A stretch of DNA of 64,000 nt from Nostoc linckia NIES-25 (GCF_002368035.1 NZ_AP018222.1:5495238-5559237); one strand, 5' to 3'; numbered from the stretch's first letter, positions 18,047 through 27,321 are shown. Notes: generated by a model from the letters alone, not told the origin. A program made the numbers and translations.

Positions 18047-19153
18047 ATGACCACCATTTTAATCATAGAAGATGAAGTTCCAATTCGGCAAAATATTGAA
18101 GATATTTTAGAACTTTCTGACTTTATAACTTTAATAGCTTCCAACGGCAAAATTGGATTAGAAATTGCTAAAACAAAATTACCTGATTTGATTATCTGCG
18201 ACATCACGATGCCGGAGTTAGACGGCTATAGTGTACTAGCTGCTCTGCGTAAAAATGAAGTAACAGCGAATATTCCTTTAATATTTGTCACAGCTAAAGC
18301 TGAGCGTTCGGATTTTCGTCAGGGTATGGAAATCGGAGCCGATGATTATTTAACAAAACCATTTACAACAGAAGAATTATTAAAGGCGATCGCTACTCGT
18401 CTGCATAAACAATCTGTAGTTCAGCGTCAATCTCAAGCTAAGCTAGATGAACTCAGAATCAATATCGCTCATTCATTACCTCACGAACTCAATACTCCTT
18501 TAAATGGCATTCTTGGAATGTCGCAATTGTTAGTTGAGAATCATAGCATCATGCGTGAATCTGAAGAAATCGAAATTGCAGAGTTAATTTATACCTCAGC
18601 TAATCGACTAAATCGATTAACTCAACGCTTTTTACTCTACTCTAATCTAGAACTAATCATACGAGATAGCGAAAAAATTCGAGAAATTCAAGAAACTTCA
18701 GATCGATGTATTACTAAAAAAGTTCTTAGTGATGTTTGTCTTCAAAGAGCTAAAGAATTTTCTCGAACTAAAGATCTAACTCTCGATCTGACAGAAGCAA
18801 TCGTACAAATGCCAGAAGATAAATTGAGTATTCTTATTGAAGAATTGATAGAGAATGCTTTTAAATTTTCTTTGCCTGGTAGCGAAGTGAGAGTTATTAA
18901 CAATGTTGATAATAATAAATTTTATTTACATTTTGTTGATAATGGCAAAGGAATGACAATTGAACAAATTGAAAGAATTGGAGCATTTATTCAATTTAAC
19001 CGCAAGTTACACGAACAGCAAGGCTCTGGATTGGGGCTTAGTATTGTGCAGAACATCATCAAATTATATGGCGGTGAATTGATAATCAATAGCATTCCCG
19101 GACAACAAACTATTGTTAGTATTTTTTTGCCTTACCGAACTAACCAAAAATAA
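18047..19153 (+). CDS. response regulator receiver-histidine kinase hybrid
   Basis: 368 residues: receiver (about 3-122; IIEDE, phosphoacceptor Asp in LIICDITMPELDGY, Lys in YLTKPF), HisKA-like helix pair with HELNTPLNGILGMSQ, and HATPase_c (N-box LIEELIENAFKFS, G1 VDNGKGM, G2 GSGLGLSIV). The usual SHELRTPLN H-box reads PHELNTPLN. It begins directly after the stop of the GAF remnant, so an ancestral sensor plus receiver-kinase pair may have been co-translated. AT-rich codon use resembles the remnant rather than the giant kinase. Confidence 0.88.
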   Translation: MTTILIIEDEVPIRQNIEDILELSDFITLIASNGKIGLEIAKTKLPDLIICDITMPELDGYSVLAALRKNEVTANIPLIFVTAKAERSDFRQGMEIGADDYLTKPFTTEELLKAIATRLHKQSVVQRQSQAKLDELRINIAHSLPHELNTPLNGILGMSQLLVENHSIMRESEEIEIAELIYTSANRLNRLTQRFLLYSNLELIIRDSEKIREIQETSDRCITKKVLSDVCLQRAKEFSRTKDLTLDLTEAIVQMPEDKLSILIEELIENAFKFSLPGSEVRVINNVDNNKFYLHFVDNGKGMTIEQIERIGAFIQFNRKLHEQQGSGLGLSIVQNIIKLYGGELIINSIPGQQTIVSIFLPYRTNQK

Positions 19154-19195
19154 AATTACTATGGGATTCATATTTGATTTTTGAAATACATCTAG

Positions 19196-19576
19196 TAGCG
19201 TGTCAAACTTAAAATAGGCTTAAAATAGTGCATAAAATTTAGCTCTTGTGGGGTGGGCATCCTGCCCGCCCAGACGGGTGAGGACACCCATCCCACAATA
19301 AAATTTATTGCAACATTTTAGTCTTGTCAGTCCAGTAGTGGCGTGACAAGTTTAAAATAGTGCATTAGTAAACTCTTGTGGGGTCGGCATCCTGCCCGCC
19401 CGGAGGCGTGAGGACACCCATCCCACAATAAAATCTATTGCAACATTTTAGTCTTGTCACGCCAGTAGTGGCGTGGCAAGACTAAAATAGTGCATTAGGG
19501 AATGGGCTTTAAACTTTATAAATTCGATGTTTTTACTGCTAATCTATTGCAACATTTTAGTCTTGTCACGCCAGTA
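19196..19576. mobile_element. three IS630-related MITEs in a head-to-tail array
   Basis: Copies at 19196-19337, 19336-19467 and 19466-19576. Each has ends of the type tagtggcgtgacaagttt and attttagtcttgtcacgcc, and adjacent copies share one TA dinucleotide. The first two carry the hairpin core tggggtgggcatcctgcccg; the third has an unrelated AT-rich core (gggctttaaactttataaat). The ends match those of the IS630-type element at 26072-27323. Confidence 0.85.
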
Positions 19577-19718
19577 GGGTGTGTTATGCCTTATAGCAAC
19601 GCACCATCTCAAGGCAATAAATTTTGTTTAAGGGTGATTTACGATCGCGATGCAGTAATTTCATCTCGGCTTGGGAATTAAGTCAGAATAATAATAGGCA
19701 ATCATAGAGGATGGTACT

Positions 19719-20021
19719 ATGCTTCCTTTAACTCAAATTATTCGCAATTTCTTCCTTCGTTTGGAAGGTTTTTTATCTGTTGTTTTCAAACCTTTGGTGA
19801 ATTTTGTCAAAAATTTCTTTGGCTTTTTTACCAAGGCATTCGGATTGACTAGCTCTAATTATTTCTTGGAATCCGACCAGGCGCCAGGTATAAACAAAGA
19901 GCCGATTCAAACGGTTCAGAATACCACTCCTGAACCTCCCGCTACCACTCGTAGTCGTCGCAATACCAAAAAAATCGATGATTACTATATCAATATGGCG
20001 CGTAACGTGAAAAACAACTAA
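19719..20021 (+). CDS. conserved-type hypothetical protein with amphipathic N-terminus
   Basis: 100 residues beginning MLPLTQIIRNFFLRLEG, then a Phe- and Val-rich stretch (FLSVVFKPLVNFVKNFFGFF) that could lie on or in a membrane, and a polar Pro/Thr/Arg tail (TPEPPATTRSRRNTKK) ending DDYYINMARNVKNN. A GAGG ribosome site sits about 10 nt before the ATG. The region around is mobile-element debris, but the frame, start signals and composition look like a real gene. I cannot assign a function; a peripheral membrane role is the most that can be said. Confidence 0.6.
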   Translation: MLPLTQIIRNFFLRLEGFLSVVFKPLVNFVKNFFGFFTKAFGLTSSNYFLESDQAPGINKEPIQTVQNTTPEPPATTRSRRNTKKIDDYYINMARNVKNN

Positions 20022-20029
20022 TCAGCTAT

Positions 20030-20055
20030 AGGGGCGTGCAATTGTACGCCTCTAC
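20030..20055. repeat. imperfect palindrome of the gtaggggcg type
   Basis: Runs taggggcgtgcaattgtacg then cctcta. It is related to the palindromes at 3908-3935 and 51118-51145 and follows the stop of the 100-residue gene closely, so it could also act as its terminator hairpin. Confidence 0.5.
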
Positions 20056-20232
20056 ATATATCCAAATCAGATAAGTAGAAGGCAGGGGGCAGGGGGCAGG
20101 GGGCAGAAGCTAAAACTGTCAACAGTAAAAGGTTTCGCTTGTTTAGAGTTTATATTTAATTATGCCCGCTTACTTATTTCGTAAAATCATATTAGTTAGA
20201 AACTACTGTAATTATTTACCACATTTATAAAT

Positions 20233-20370
20233 CAATACGGTTCAGTTAAGGATAAATGTAGGTTGGGTTGAGGCAATGCGTTACCCAACAAACCTGACCA
20301 GATGTTGGGTTTTGTTCCTCAACCCAACCTACGCAAGAATCAGGTTTTTAGCTCTCACTGAACTGTATTG
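20233..20370. mobile_element. MITE with caatacagttcagtta ends, copy 1
   Basis: Left end caatacggttcagtta, right end ctgaactgtattg. The inner part is a long imperfect palindrome around gtaggttgggttgagg and cctcaacccaacctac. Related copies are at 31351-31729 (different core), 45063-45207 and 61543-61692. The 94-bp MITE of another family lies nine bases to the right. Confidence 0.8.
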
Positions 20371-20379
20371 ATTTATAAA

Positions 20380-20473
20380 CAGGACTTACCCAAAAGATAA
20401 CGAAAGTAGCGGTAATTCATGAATTACCGCAACGCTTGAATAAGGTTTTCAGTCACTTATTGCGTAAGTCCTG
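20380..20473. mobile_element. 94-bp MITE, copy 2
   Basis: Same ends, core palindrome (gcggtaattcatgaattacc) and length as copy 1. The flanks on both sides read ataaa, again a probable 5-bp target duplication. The core is in the opposite orientation to copy 1. Confidence 0.85.
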
Positions 20474-20643
20474 ATAAATACAAAAAACATTCAACTTTTA
20501 TTGTGGGGTGGGCGTCTCGCCCGCCCGTAAGCAATGGTGGACTTACAGTTTACCTCACAATTAATAGTAATTTATTTCTTAGTAATTCCCATATCAAATT
20601 GCTATATGCTTTGATTAAATCAACTCTAAATCAGTAAAAAAAC

Positions 20644-22128
20644 GTGAATCTCCCATTAATTACTCGCGCTCAAGAACACAAAGATAAAATAGCCATCGCT
20701 ACAACCCAAGGAGTATTTACTTATCAAGATTTACTCCACACCTCCAGTCAAATCGCTACCAATCTTGTTGAGAATGCAGATGATTTACACGAGGAGCGAG
20801 TTGCTTTTCTCATCCCGCCCGGATTTGAGTATGTAGCAACTCAATGGGGGATTTGGCGTGCAGGTGGAATAGCGGTACCTTTGTGTGTTTCCCACCCGCG
20901 ACCAGAATTAGAGTATACGATCGCAAATTCTGGAGCATCGATTATTGTCGCCCATCCTGATTTTGAGGATACATTGCAAGCGATCGCCAAATCGCAAAAT
21001 TTGCGATTTATTCTCACCTCACAAACCCTCCCATCTAATGTTGGTAATCTCCCAGAGGTAGACATCAAAAGACGCGCCCTAATTCTCTACACCAGCGGTA
21101 CAACTGGGAAACCCAAAGGTGTGGTTACAACCCATGAAAATATTCAAGCTCAAGTCACTAGCTTGGTTACCGCTTGGGAATGGACATCAAGCGATCGCAT
21201 TTTACATGTACTGCCTCTACACCATATTCATGGAATTGTCAATATACTAACTTGTGCTTTATGGGCTGGGGCAGAGTGTCACATGTTGAGCAAGTTTGAT
21301 GCCGAAGTTGTGTGGAATCGAATTTGTGAAGGTGACTTAACTTTATTTATGGCAGTACCGACAATATATGTAAAGCTGATTGCTGCTTGGGAAAATGCGA
21401 ACAGCGAACGCCAGAAAAGCATGTCAGCAGGCTGTAAGAAAATGCGCCTGATGGTTTCTGGCTCAGCAGCCTTACCAGTTCAAGTTTTACAAAAGTGGCA
21501 AACCATCAGCGGACATTTTTTGCTAGAGCGTTATGGGATGACGGAAATTGGCATGGCGCTATCGAATTCTTTACACGGCGAACGCTTGCCAGGATATGTG
21601 GGAAAGCCTTTGCCTCAAGTAGATGTCAGATTAGTGGATGAGAATGGATTAGTTCCAGCAGGAAAGCCAGGAGAAATCCAAGTCAAAGGGCCGACAATGT
21701 TTTTGGAATATTGGGAAAATCCCCAAGCAACCGCCAAAGCCTTCCAAGATGGCTGGTTTTGTACTGGAGATCTAGCGGTAGTTGAGAATGGCAACTACCG
21801 GATTTTAGGACGGATGAGTGTAGATATCATCAAAACCGGGGGATATAAAGTTTCAGCTTTAGAAATTGAAGAGGTGTTAAGAACCCATCCAGATATTCAA
21901 GAATGTGCAGTGGTTGGGGTTGCAGACATAGAGTGGGGTGAGCGAGTTTGTGCGGCATTAGTATTGCGAGACTCACAAACTTTGACATTAGAATCCCTCA
22001 GAAGTTGGGCAAAAGAGCAATTGGCTGTCTATAAAGTGCCAACTCAAATTTTGATAGTCGAAGAATTACCGCGCAACGCAATGGGGAAAGTCACTAAACC
22101 GACGGTGGTGGAGCTATTTCGAGCGTAG
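20644..22128 (+). CDS. AMP-dependent acyl-CoA ligase, malonyl-CoA synthetase-like
   Basis: 494 residues of the ANL adenylating superfamily: P-loop LYTSGTTGKPKGV, A5 motif LLERYGMTEIGMALSN, A7 WFCTGDLA, A8 GRMSVDIIKTGGYKVSALEIE and the C-terminal catalytic lysine in PRNAMGKVTK. The N-terminal part (VAFLIPPGFEYVATQWGIWR, then AGGIAVPLCVSHPRPELEYT) resembles MatB/ACSF3-type malonate-CoA ligases, so malonate or a short dicarboxylate is a plausible substrate. The start is a GTG at 20644. It stands alone between repeats, with no matA or transporter gene beside it. Confidence 0.85.
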   Translation: MNLPLITRAQEHKDKIAIATTQGVFTYQDLLHTSSQIATNLVENADDLHEERVAFLIPPGFEYVATQWGIWRAGGIAVPLCVSHPRPELEYTIANSGASIIVAHPDFEDTLQAIAKSQNLRFILTSQTLPSNVGNLPEVDIKRRALILYTSGTTGKPKGVVTTHENIQAQVTSLVTAWEWTSSDRILHVLPLHHIHGIVNILTCALWAGAECHMLSKFDAEVVWNRICEGDLTLFMAVPTIYVKLIAAWENANSERQKSMSAGCKKMRLMVSGSAALPVQVLQKWQTISGHFLLERYGMTEIGMALSNSLHGERLPGYVGKPLPQVDVRLVDENGLVPAGKPGEIQVKGPTMFLEYWENPQATAKAFQDGWFCTGDLAVVENGNYRILGRMSVDIIKTGGYKVSALEIEEVLRTHPDIQECAVVGVADIEWGERVCAALVLRDSQTLTLESLRSWAKEQLAVYKVPTQILIVEELPRNAMGKVTKPTVVELFRA

Positions 22129-22806
22129 CGATAAACGCTGATGCCGGGAAACCCACTTTGTACCTCGCGCTAAGCCTCTCGATACAATTCCTCTTTTAAA
22201 CTGGTGCTCTAAACCCAGCAAATACATGTTTGAATTGATACTCTTAACCTCCTGCCTTTCTTCGTAACATTCGGCTAATAGCCACTGGCAACTCAACTAA
22301 TGACTTTACAACTACCTTTGCAGCCCCAAATGCCATCCATATAGCAATATTTAACGAATGCTGAGGTTATCTTGTTATATAACCTGATTTTTAGTGATTT
22401 TTCTTTTGTTTGCTAATGCTTATTAACTAAATAAATAATTTTTAAAAAAATTGCTTAAACAACTTATATAAATAAAATTTTTGATGACAAGTACTTTATC
22501 GTGTGGCAGATTTATGATAGTTATTAGCGACCTAAATTTAATGCTTTTTTTTTAGATAACCTGGCAAAGATTGGTAAGGTATATGCCATAATGTCACGAG
22601 CTAGGCGTATATAAACTTATTGTTATACTTCCACACTTAAGTGTGGAAGGTATCAGTTTGGCTACACAAAAATACAATACTACTAGCTCAATCCGATCGC
22701 TCGTCGATGGGATAAAAACTCTTGCTTTATCTGGGAATCCTATATTTTGGTTTGGATTTAATCTATAGCAGGGGTTGATTGAGTTGTAGATATAGGAGGA
22801 AATTTG
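22129..22806. other. intergenic region upstream of the GH2-galT operon
   Basis: An AT-rich spacer with a 22-bp perfect palindrome at 22628-22649 and a strong AGGAGGA ribosome site at 22794-22800. The first 150 bases include a small-repeat-like segment (gccgggaaacccac). No gene seen. Confidence 0.55.
22628..22649. promoter_or_regulatory. 22-bp perfect palindrome, possible operator
   Basis: Arms cttccacactt and aagtgtggaag with no spacer, about 160 nt before the GH2 start codon. The size and perfect symmetry suit a dimeric repressor site. No copy of it was noticed elsewhere in the window, unlike the dispersed palindromes. Function is inferred from position only. Confidence 0.4.
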
Positions 22807-24663
22807 ATGAAATTATTAGATTTGGAAAATCCAGAGGTTATATTAGCCTCTAAAACTGATAGTAACTTTGTGGACTTAACAGCAGCACATCCCCGACCAT
22901 TGTTAAAGCGATCGCACTGGTTAACTTTAAATGGGCTGTGGAAATTCGCATTTGATGACCAAGGAAAATGTGTTGAACCAGGCAATATTAACCAATGGTC
23001 TCATCATATAGAAGTTCCCTTTGCGCCCGAATCTACCAAAAGTGGGATTGGCGACAACGGTTTTCACCCAAATTGCTGGTACGAGCGAGAATTTGAAACA
23101 CCGGCAGGGGATGGGAGATTACTATTGCATTTTGGTGCTGTAGACTATCGCGCTCGTGTGTGGGTAAACGATAAATACATAGGCGAGCATGAAGGCGGAC
23201 ACACCTCTTTCAGTTTCGATATTACTCAAGCCTTAAATGACAGCGGTACAACAAAGGTAACAGTATGGGCGCACGACGATCCGCACGACCTCGCCAAACC
23301 TCGTGGTAAACAGGATTGGCAGTTGCAACCGCATAGTATTTGGTATCCTCGCACGACTGGTATTTGGCAAACAGTCTGGCTAGAACGTGTAGGTGAAACT
23401 TATATCGGTAACCTTCGTTGGATTCCCGACTGCGAACGGTGGGAAATTGGGTTTGAAGCTGGGCTGGTTGGGAATGTACCTACTTCAGGCGTACAAATTA
23501 AAGTAAAACTCACTAGTGGCGATCGCGTGTTAGCAAGCGATACCTATGAAGTATTCAATGGAGAAATTACCCGCCGCATTGTTCTGGGCGATCCGGGTAT
23601 TGACGACTGTCGTAATGAATTACTGTGGAGTCCAGAAAAGCCGACGCTGATAGATGCCCAAATTCAGCTATGGGATAAAGATCGTCTTATAGATGAAGTG
23701 CAATCTTATACAGCAATGCGGACTGTCAGCATTCAGCGCGATCGCTTTATGCTCAACGGTCGTCCTTACTATCTACGGTTAGTTCTCGACCAAGGTTATT
23801 GGCCCGATACATTAATGACTCCCCCCAGTGACGAAGCATTACGACGCGATGTAGAACTCACAAAAGCTATGGGTTTTAACGGAGTCCGCAAACACCAAAA
23901 AATTGAAGACTCCCGGTTTTTATATTGGGCAGACGTTTTAGGGTTGTTAGTATGGGAGGAGATGCCCAGTGCTTACCGTTTCACGCCGAAAGCTGTGGAA
24001 CGCATGACCCGTGAGTGGACGGAAATTATTAAGCGAGATGTCAGCCATCCATGTATTGTGGCGTGGGTGCCATTCAATGAATCCTGGGGAGTGCCAAATT
24101 TAGTCGAGACGGCGGCTCATCGCAACTACGTGTTGGCAATGTATCATCTGACCAAGACTCTCGATCCGACTCGCCCGGTAATTGGTAACGATGGTTGGGA
24201 AAGTACGGATACGGACATCCTCGCTATTCACGACTACGAACGCCACCCCGAACGATTAGCCCATCGCTACAGACCAGATATTCAAATATCCGATCTATTC
24301 GAGCGTAGCCGTCCTGGAGGACGTATCCTCACCTTGGATAACTATCCTCATCAAGGACAGCCAGTAATGTTAACCGAGTTTGGTGGTATCGCTTATGCAC
24401 CTCTCGATCGCCCTGATGCAGATCGGGCTTGGGGATATGAAAACTGCTCGAATATCTCCGAATTAGAGATGAAATACGCTGCTTTGCTCAAAACAGTTAA
24501 TGATATTGAGCTATTTAGCGGATTCTGTTACACACAATTGACCGATACCTTCCAGGAAGCTAATGGTTTATTGTACGGCGATCGCACGCCGAAATTTCCC
24601 ATTGAGGCAATCCGCGCTGCAACCCTTTCAGGACAAGGATTATGTACTCCCACAAGCTGTTAA
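22807..24663 (+). CDS. glycoside hydrolase family 2 (beta-galactosidase/glucuronidase type)
   Basis: 618 residues with the three-part GH2 layout: a jelly-roll sugar-binding domain (about 40-190, RVWVNDKYIGEHEGGHTSF), an immunoglobulin-like domain (about 190-310) and a TIM barrel. The acid/base Glu is in AWVPFNESWG and the nucleophile Glu in PVMLTEFGGIAY. No signal peptide is seen, so it should act in the cytoplasm on an imported or recycled glycoside. The ATG at 22807 follows AGGAGGA. The last 22 nt overlap galT, implying translational coupling; beta-galactosidase is therefore the likeliest activity. Confidence 0.88.
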   Translation: MKLLDLENPEVILASKTDSNFVDLTAAHPRPLLKRSHWLTLNGLWKFAFDDQGKCVEPGNINQWSHHIEVPFAPESTKSGIGDNGFHPNCWYEREFETPAGDGRLLLHFGAVDYRARVWVNDKYIGEHEGGHTSFSFDITQALNDSGTTKVTVWAHDDPHDLAKPRGKQDWQLQPHSIWYPRTTGIWQTVWLERVGETYIGNLRWIPDCERWEIGFEAGLVGNVPTSGVQIKVKLTSGDRVLASDTYEVFNGEITRRIVLGDPGIDDCRNELLWSPEKPTLIDAQIQLWDKDRLIDEVQSYTAMRTVSIQRDRFMLNGRPYYLRLVLDQGYWPDTLMTPPSDEALRRDVELTKAMGFNGVRKHQKIEDSRFLYWADVLGLLVWEEMPSAYRFTPKAVERMTREWTEIIKRDVSHPCIVAWVPFNESWGVPNLVETAAHRNYVLAMYHLTKTLDPTRPVIGNDGWESTDTDILAIHDYERHPERLAHRYRPDIQISDLFERSRPGGRILTLDNYPHQGQPVMLTEFGGIAYAPLDRPDADRAWGYENCSNISELEMKYAALLKTVNDIELFSGFCYTQLTDTFQEANGLLYGDRTPKFPIEAIRAATLSGQGLCTPTSC

Positions 24664-25742
24664 AGCCCGACGGACGCAAACTCAAATTATACAGTCGCTA
24701 CCCAATTAGCGGTCAGTTAGAAGCGCCTAGCCCTAGCAATGAGCCAGTGCAAGCTAATCCTCACCTGCGCTGGCATCCCCTACGGGGGGAATGGGTAGCT
24801 TATGCTAGTCACCGTCAAGGGCGGACATTCATGCCGCCCCCAGAATACAACCCCCTCGCACCTACCACCAACCCTGAGTTTCCCACGGAACTACCCCAAG
24901 GTAAGTACGATGTGGCTGTGTTCGATAACCGCTTTCCCTCAATGGTTTCCACAGCCAACAATCCACCCGATACCATCGTGGAAACGTTACCAGCGAATGG
25001 TGCATGTGAGGTAGTGGTTTTTACTCAAGATGCCCGCGCTTCCCTGAGTTCCTTAGAGTTGGATCATCTGGATTTGCTGCTAGAAGTATGGGGCGATCGC
25101 ACCCGCGAACTCGGACAAAATCCCCAAATCCAATACGTCCTACCCTTTGAAAATAAAGGTGTAGAGGTAGGTGTAACATTGCACCATCCCCACGGGCAAA
25201 TTTATGCTTATCCTTTTATACCGCCGGTTCCAGCGCGAATGCTGACAATGCAGCAAGAGTATTATCAAGAACATCGGCGGGGTTTACTGCAAGACTTGAT
25301 TCAGAAGGAAATTGCAGCTAACCAGCGAATTATATATCAAGATGAGTATGCGATCGCCTTTGTCCCAGTATGCGCTCGTTACCCCTATGAAGTCTGGCTT
25401 GCAACAAAAGAGCCAGTTAGCACTTTTACGGATCTGACTCCACAACAACGTTGGGGACTTGCCAAAGCCTTAAAAACCGTCACTCTCAAATACGACGGCT
25501 TGTGGAATCGCCCATTTCCTTACTTGATGGCTTGGTTTGGTGCGCCAACGGACGGCTTACCCCATCCAGAAGCGCATTTACACGCCCAGTTTTACCCACC
25601 ATATCGGACAAGCGAAAGGCTGAAATATCTCGCGGGAACCGAACTCGCAGCAGGAATGTTCGCCAATGACGCTTTACCGGAGGAAAAAGCTAAGGAACTA
25701 CAAGCTGTGAAGGTAAATATTGAAGAGCCGATTTCCGCATAA
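24642..25742 (+). CDS. galT: galactose-1-phosphate uridylyltransferase
   Basis: 366 residues. GalT exchanges UMP between UDP-glucose and galactose-1-phosphate in the Leloir pathway. Visible: NPHLRWHPLRGEWVAYASHR, the FDNRFPSM segment, the active-site HPHGQ histidine triad within TLHHPHGQIYAY, and the C-terminal HLHAQFYPP metal/phosphate site. The ATG lies inside the last codons of the GH2 gene, so the two proteins are coupled. The galactokinase and epimerase genes are further along on the same strand (33.3 and 45.3 kb). Confidence 0.95.
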   Translation: MYSHKLLKPDGRKLKLYSRYPISGQLEAPSPSNEPVQANPHLRWHPLRGEWVAYASHRQGRTFMPPPEYNPLAPTTNPEFPTELPQGKYDVAVFDNRFPSMVSTANNPPDTIVETLPANGACEVVVFTQDARASLSSLELDHLDLLLEVWGDRTRELGQNPQIQYVLPFENKGVEVGVTLHHPHGQIYAYPFIPPVPARMLTMQQEYYQEHRRGLLQDLIQKEIAANQRIIYQDEYAIAFVPVCARYPYEVWLATKEPVSTFTDLTPQQRWGLAKALKTVTLKYDGLWNRPFPYLMAWFGAPTDGLPHPEAHLHAQFYPPYRTSERLKYLAGTELAAGMFANDALPEEKAKELQAVKVNIEEPISA

Positions 25743-25827
25743 ATTATAAGCTGTTACGCATAAGTGCCTATTTTAAACCTTCACAGTTCCTTAGAAGCTA
25801 TTTATAAATTGGACTTACGCATTCCAG

Positions 25828-25943
25828 TAGGGTGTGTTAGGCGCGTATTTTGAGATTACTTGTCACAAAAAATATGAGATGAGCGCCTAACGCACCGCTA
25901 TCAAAGACGGTGCGTTACGGCTTTAGCCTAACGCACCCTACTA
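25828..25943. repeat. gtagggtgtgtta palindromic element, copy
   Basis: Ends tagggtgtgttag and ctaacgcaccctacta flank a palindromic middle (aacgcaccg ... cggtgcgtta). It lies directly next to an IS630-related MITE, as do the copies at 19575-19617 (partial), 27322-27399 and 42602-42678. A short ggacttacgca piece just before (25811-25821) resembles the end of the 94-bp MITE. Confidence 0.75.
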
Positions 25944-26070
25944 GCGTGACAAGGCTAAAATGTTGCATTAGATTTTATTGTGGGATGGGTGTCCTCACCC
26001 GTCCGGGCGGGCAGGATGCCCACCCTACAAGAGTTTACTAATGCACTATTTTAAGCTTGTCACGCCACTA
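25942..26070. mobile_element. IS630-related MITE, 129 bp
   Basis: Left end tagcgtgacaaggctaaaat, right end attttaagcttgtcacgcca, hairpin core with gggtgtcctcacccgtccgg. It abuts the left end of the IS630-type element one base away. Confidence 0.85.
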
Positions 26071-26087
26071 GTAGTGGCGTGACAAGC

Positions 26088-26744
26088 TTAAAATAGTGCA
26101 TTAGAATCCAGGGCTTCATCGGTTTCAAAAATTGGATAAAGATGTCTAAGTTTGATACGAGCATCTTCCGTAGTGAAACGCCAAATAACTTTACTTGCGT
26201 TGCGGTTGCGTTCGTTTTGCCAAGCGGTCAGTTCGGTAGATAGTTCACAAATACTCGAAATTCTTCGATCTAAACACTGTTGGCTTAAAACGCTTAACTC
26301 AATCTCGGCAATATTTAGCCAGCTTCCATTACGGGGAGTGTAATAAATCTCCAATCTCCTAGCCAAGCGATGAGCTTCTGGTGCAGGAAAAGCTTCGTAA
26401 AGTGATGCAATGCTATGAGTGTTGAGGTTATCGCAAACTAATTTGACTTTAGTCGCCTGGGGATAATCTTCGTCTAATAATTGACGTATTTCTTCTGCCC
26501 AATCAACACGAGTGCGATGAGCGCGATCGCTTACACGTCGCCAACCCCGGATCGGGTCGAAAAACATAAATAAAGCTTGAACTCCTTCACGAGTATAGTG
26601 ATAATCTTCTTTTACATCTTTGCCGGGTTCTAATGGTTTTGGTTCATAAACATGCCCTTGCAATTGGATCGAAGCCTCATCCATACAAATTAACGGTTCC
26701 AAATCATCATGCTCTTGGCTGTAAAGGTCTAAGAGTACTTCCAT
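26088..26744 (-). CDS. IS630-type transposase, frame B (DDE catalytic part)
   Basis: The catalytic half of the transposase. The DDE/D-type acidic residues are in LICMDEASIQL, KLVCDNLNTHS and SWLNIAEIELS. The 218-residue length is counted from an internal ATG, but the frame is open further upstream and joins the helix-turn-helix half through a -1 slip at the eight-T run 26815-26822 (A8 on the coding strand). Read that way, the junction becomes KKNKLRPWKTERFCIPERDL, which matches the conserved IS630 linker. It is therefore probably not translated alone. Confidence 0.85.
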   Translation of the reverse strand: MEVLLDLYSQEHDDLEPLICMDEASIQLQGHVYEPKPLEPGKDVKEDYHYTREGVQALFMFFDPIRGWRRVSDRAHRTRVDWAEEIRQLLDEDYPQATKVKLVCDNLNTHSIASLYEAFPAPEAHRLARRLEIYYTPRNGSWLNIAEIELSVLSQQCLDRRISSICELSTELTAWQNERNRNASKVIWRFTTEDARIKLRHLYPIFETDEALDSNALF

Positions 26745-26761
26745 TTGGGAGACAAAACGTG

Positions 26762-27265
26762 CTAAATCCCGTTCTGGAATACAAAATCTTTCTGTCTTCC
26801 AGGGGCGTAATTTATTTTTTTTAATGTCTTTCTAACCGTCTCCCTGGAAATTTCGACGACAATTTTTCTGTTTTGAATTTCTTGGGTCAGTAATCTTAGA
26901 CTCCAGTGTGCTTGACCTGTGGGAGGGTCAGAACAACATAATGCGATAATTTGGGCTTCTGCATGACCATCAATCTTGTTTTCATGAGGAGGCGTTCGCC
27001 GTTGATTTCTATTTATTGCTGGCTCTTCTCCCAATTCCAGGTATCTCTTCCTTACCCTTGCAACCGTATTGCGATGAAGTCTTAGAGCTATGCTTATTTC
27101 TTCATCCGTCCATTTTTTCGTTGCCCCCTCTCCTTCATCACACATTAGCAAAATCTGTGCGTGCAATATTTTTTTGGCTGGGGCATGTCCATTGCGAGCG
27201 ATCGCTTCCAATTTCCTTCTTTTTTCTGTGTCTAATATTACTTTATCTCTACGACCCCTACCCAT
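26762..27265 (-). CDS. IS630-type transposase, frame A (DNA-binding part)
   Basis: 167 residues from the ATG at 27265, which has AAGGAG a few bases upstream (a GTG one codon earlier is possible). It contains a paired helix-turn-helix: WTDEEISIALRLHRNTVARV, then the second HTH with SLRLLTQEI and ISRETVRKTLKK. After the lysine-rich A8 region the frame runs 17 codons further into non-family sequence and stops. Frame B continues the protein. The arrangement is typical for programmed -1 frameshifting in insertion sequences. Confidence 0.85.
   Translation of the reverse strand: MGRGRRDKVILDTEKRRKLEAIARNGHAPAKKILHAQILLMCDEGEGATKKWTDEEISIALRLHRNTVARVRKRYLELGEEPAINRNQRRTPPHENKIDGHAEAQIIALCCSDPPTGQAHWSLRLLTQEIQNRKIVVEISRETVRKTLKKINYAPGRQKDFVFQNGI
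26815..26822 (-). promoter_or_regulatory. A8 slippage site for -1 transposase frameshift
   Basis: On the coding strand the codons read tta aaa aaa ata in frame A. A -1 shift on the last A gives aat aaa tta cgc, which continues into the conserved IS630 linker and the DDE frame. Homopolymer A runs are known ribosomal or transcriptional slippage sites in insertion sequences. Confidence 0.7.
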
Positions 27266-27321
27266 CACTTTCTCCTTTTCTGCTTTTCCCCTATTGCACT
27301 ATTTTAAGCTTGCCATGCCAG

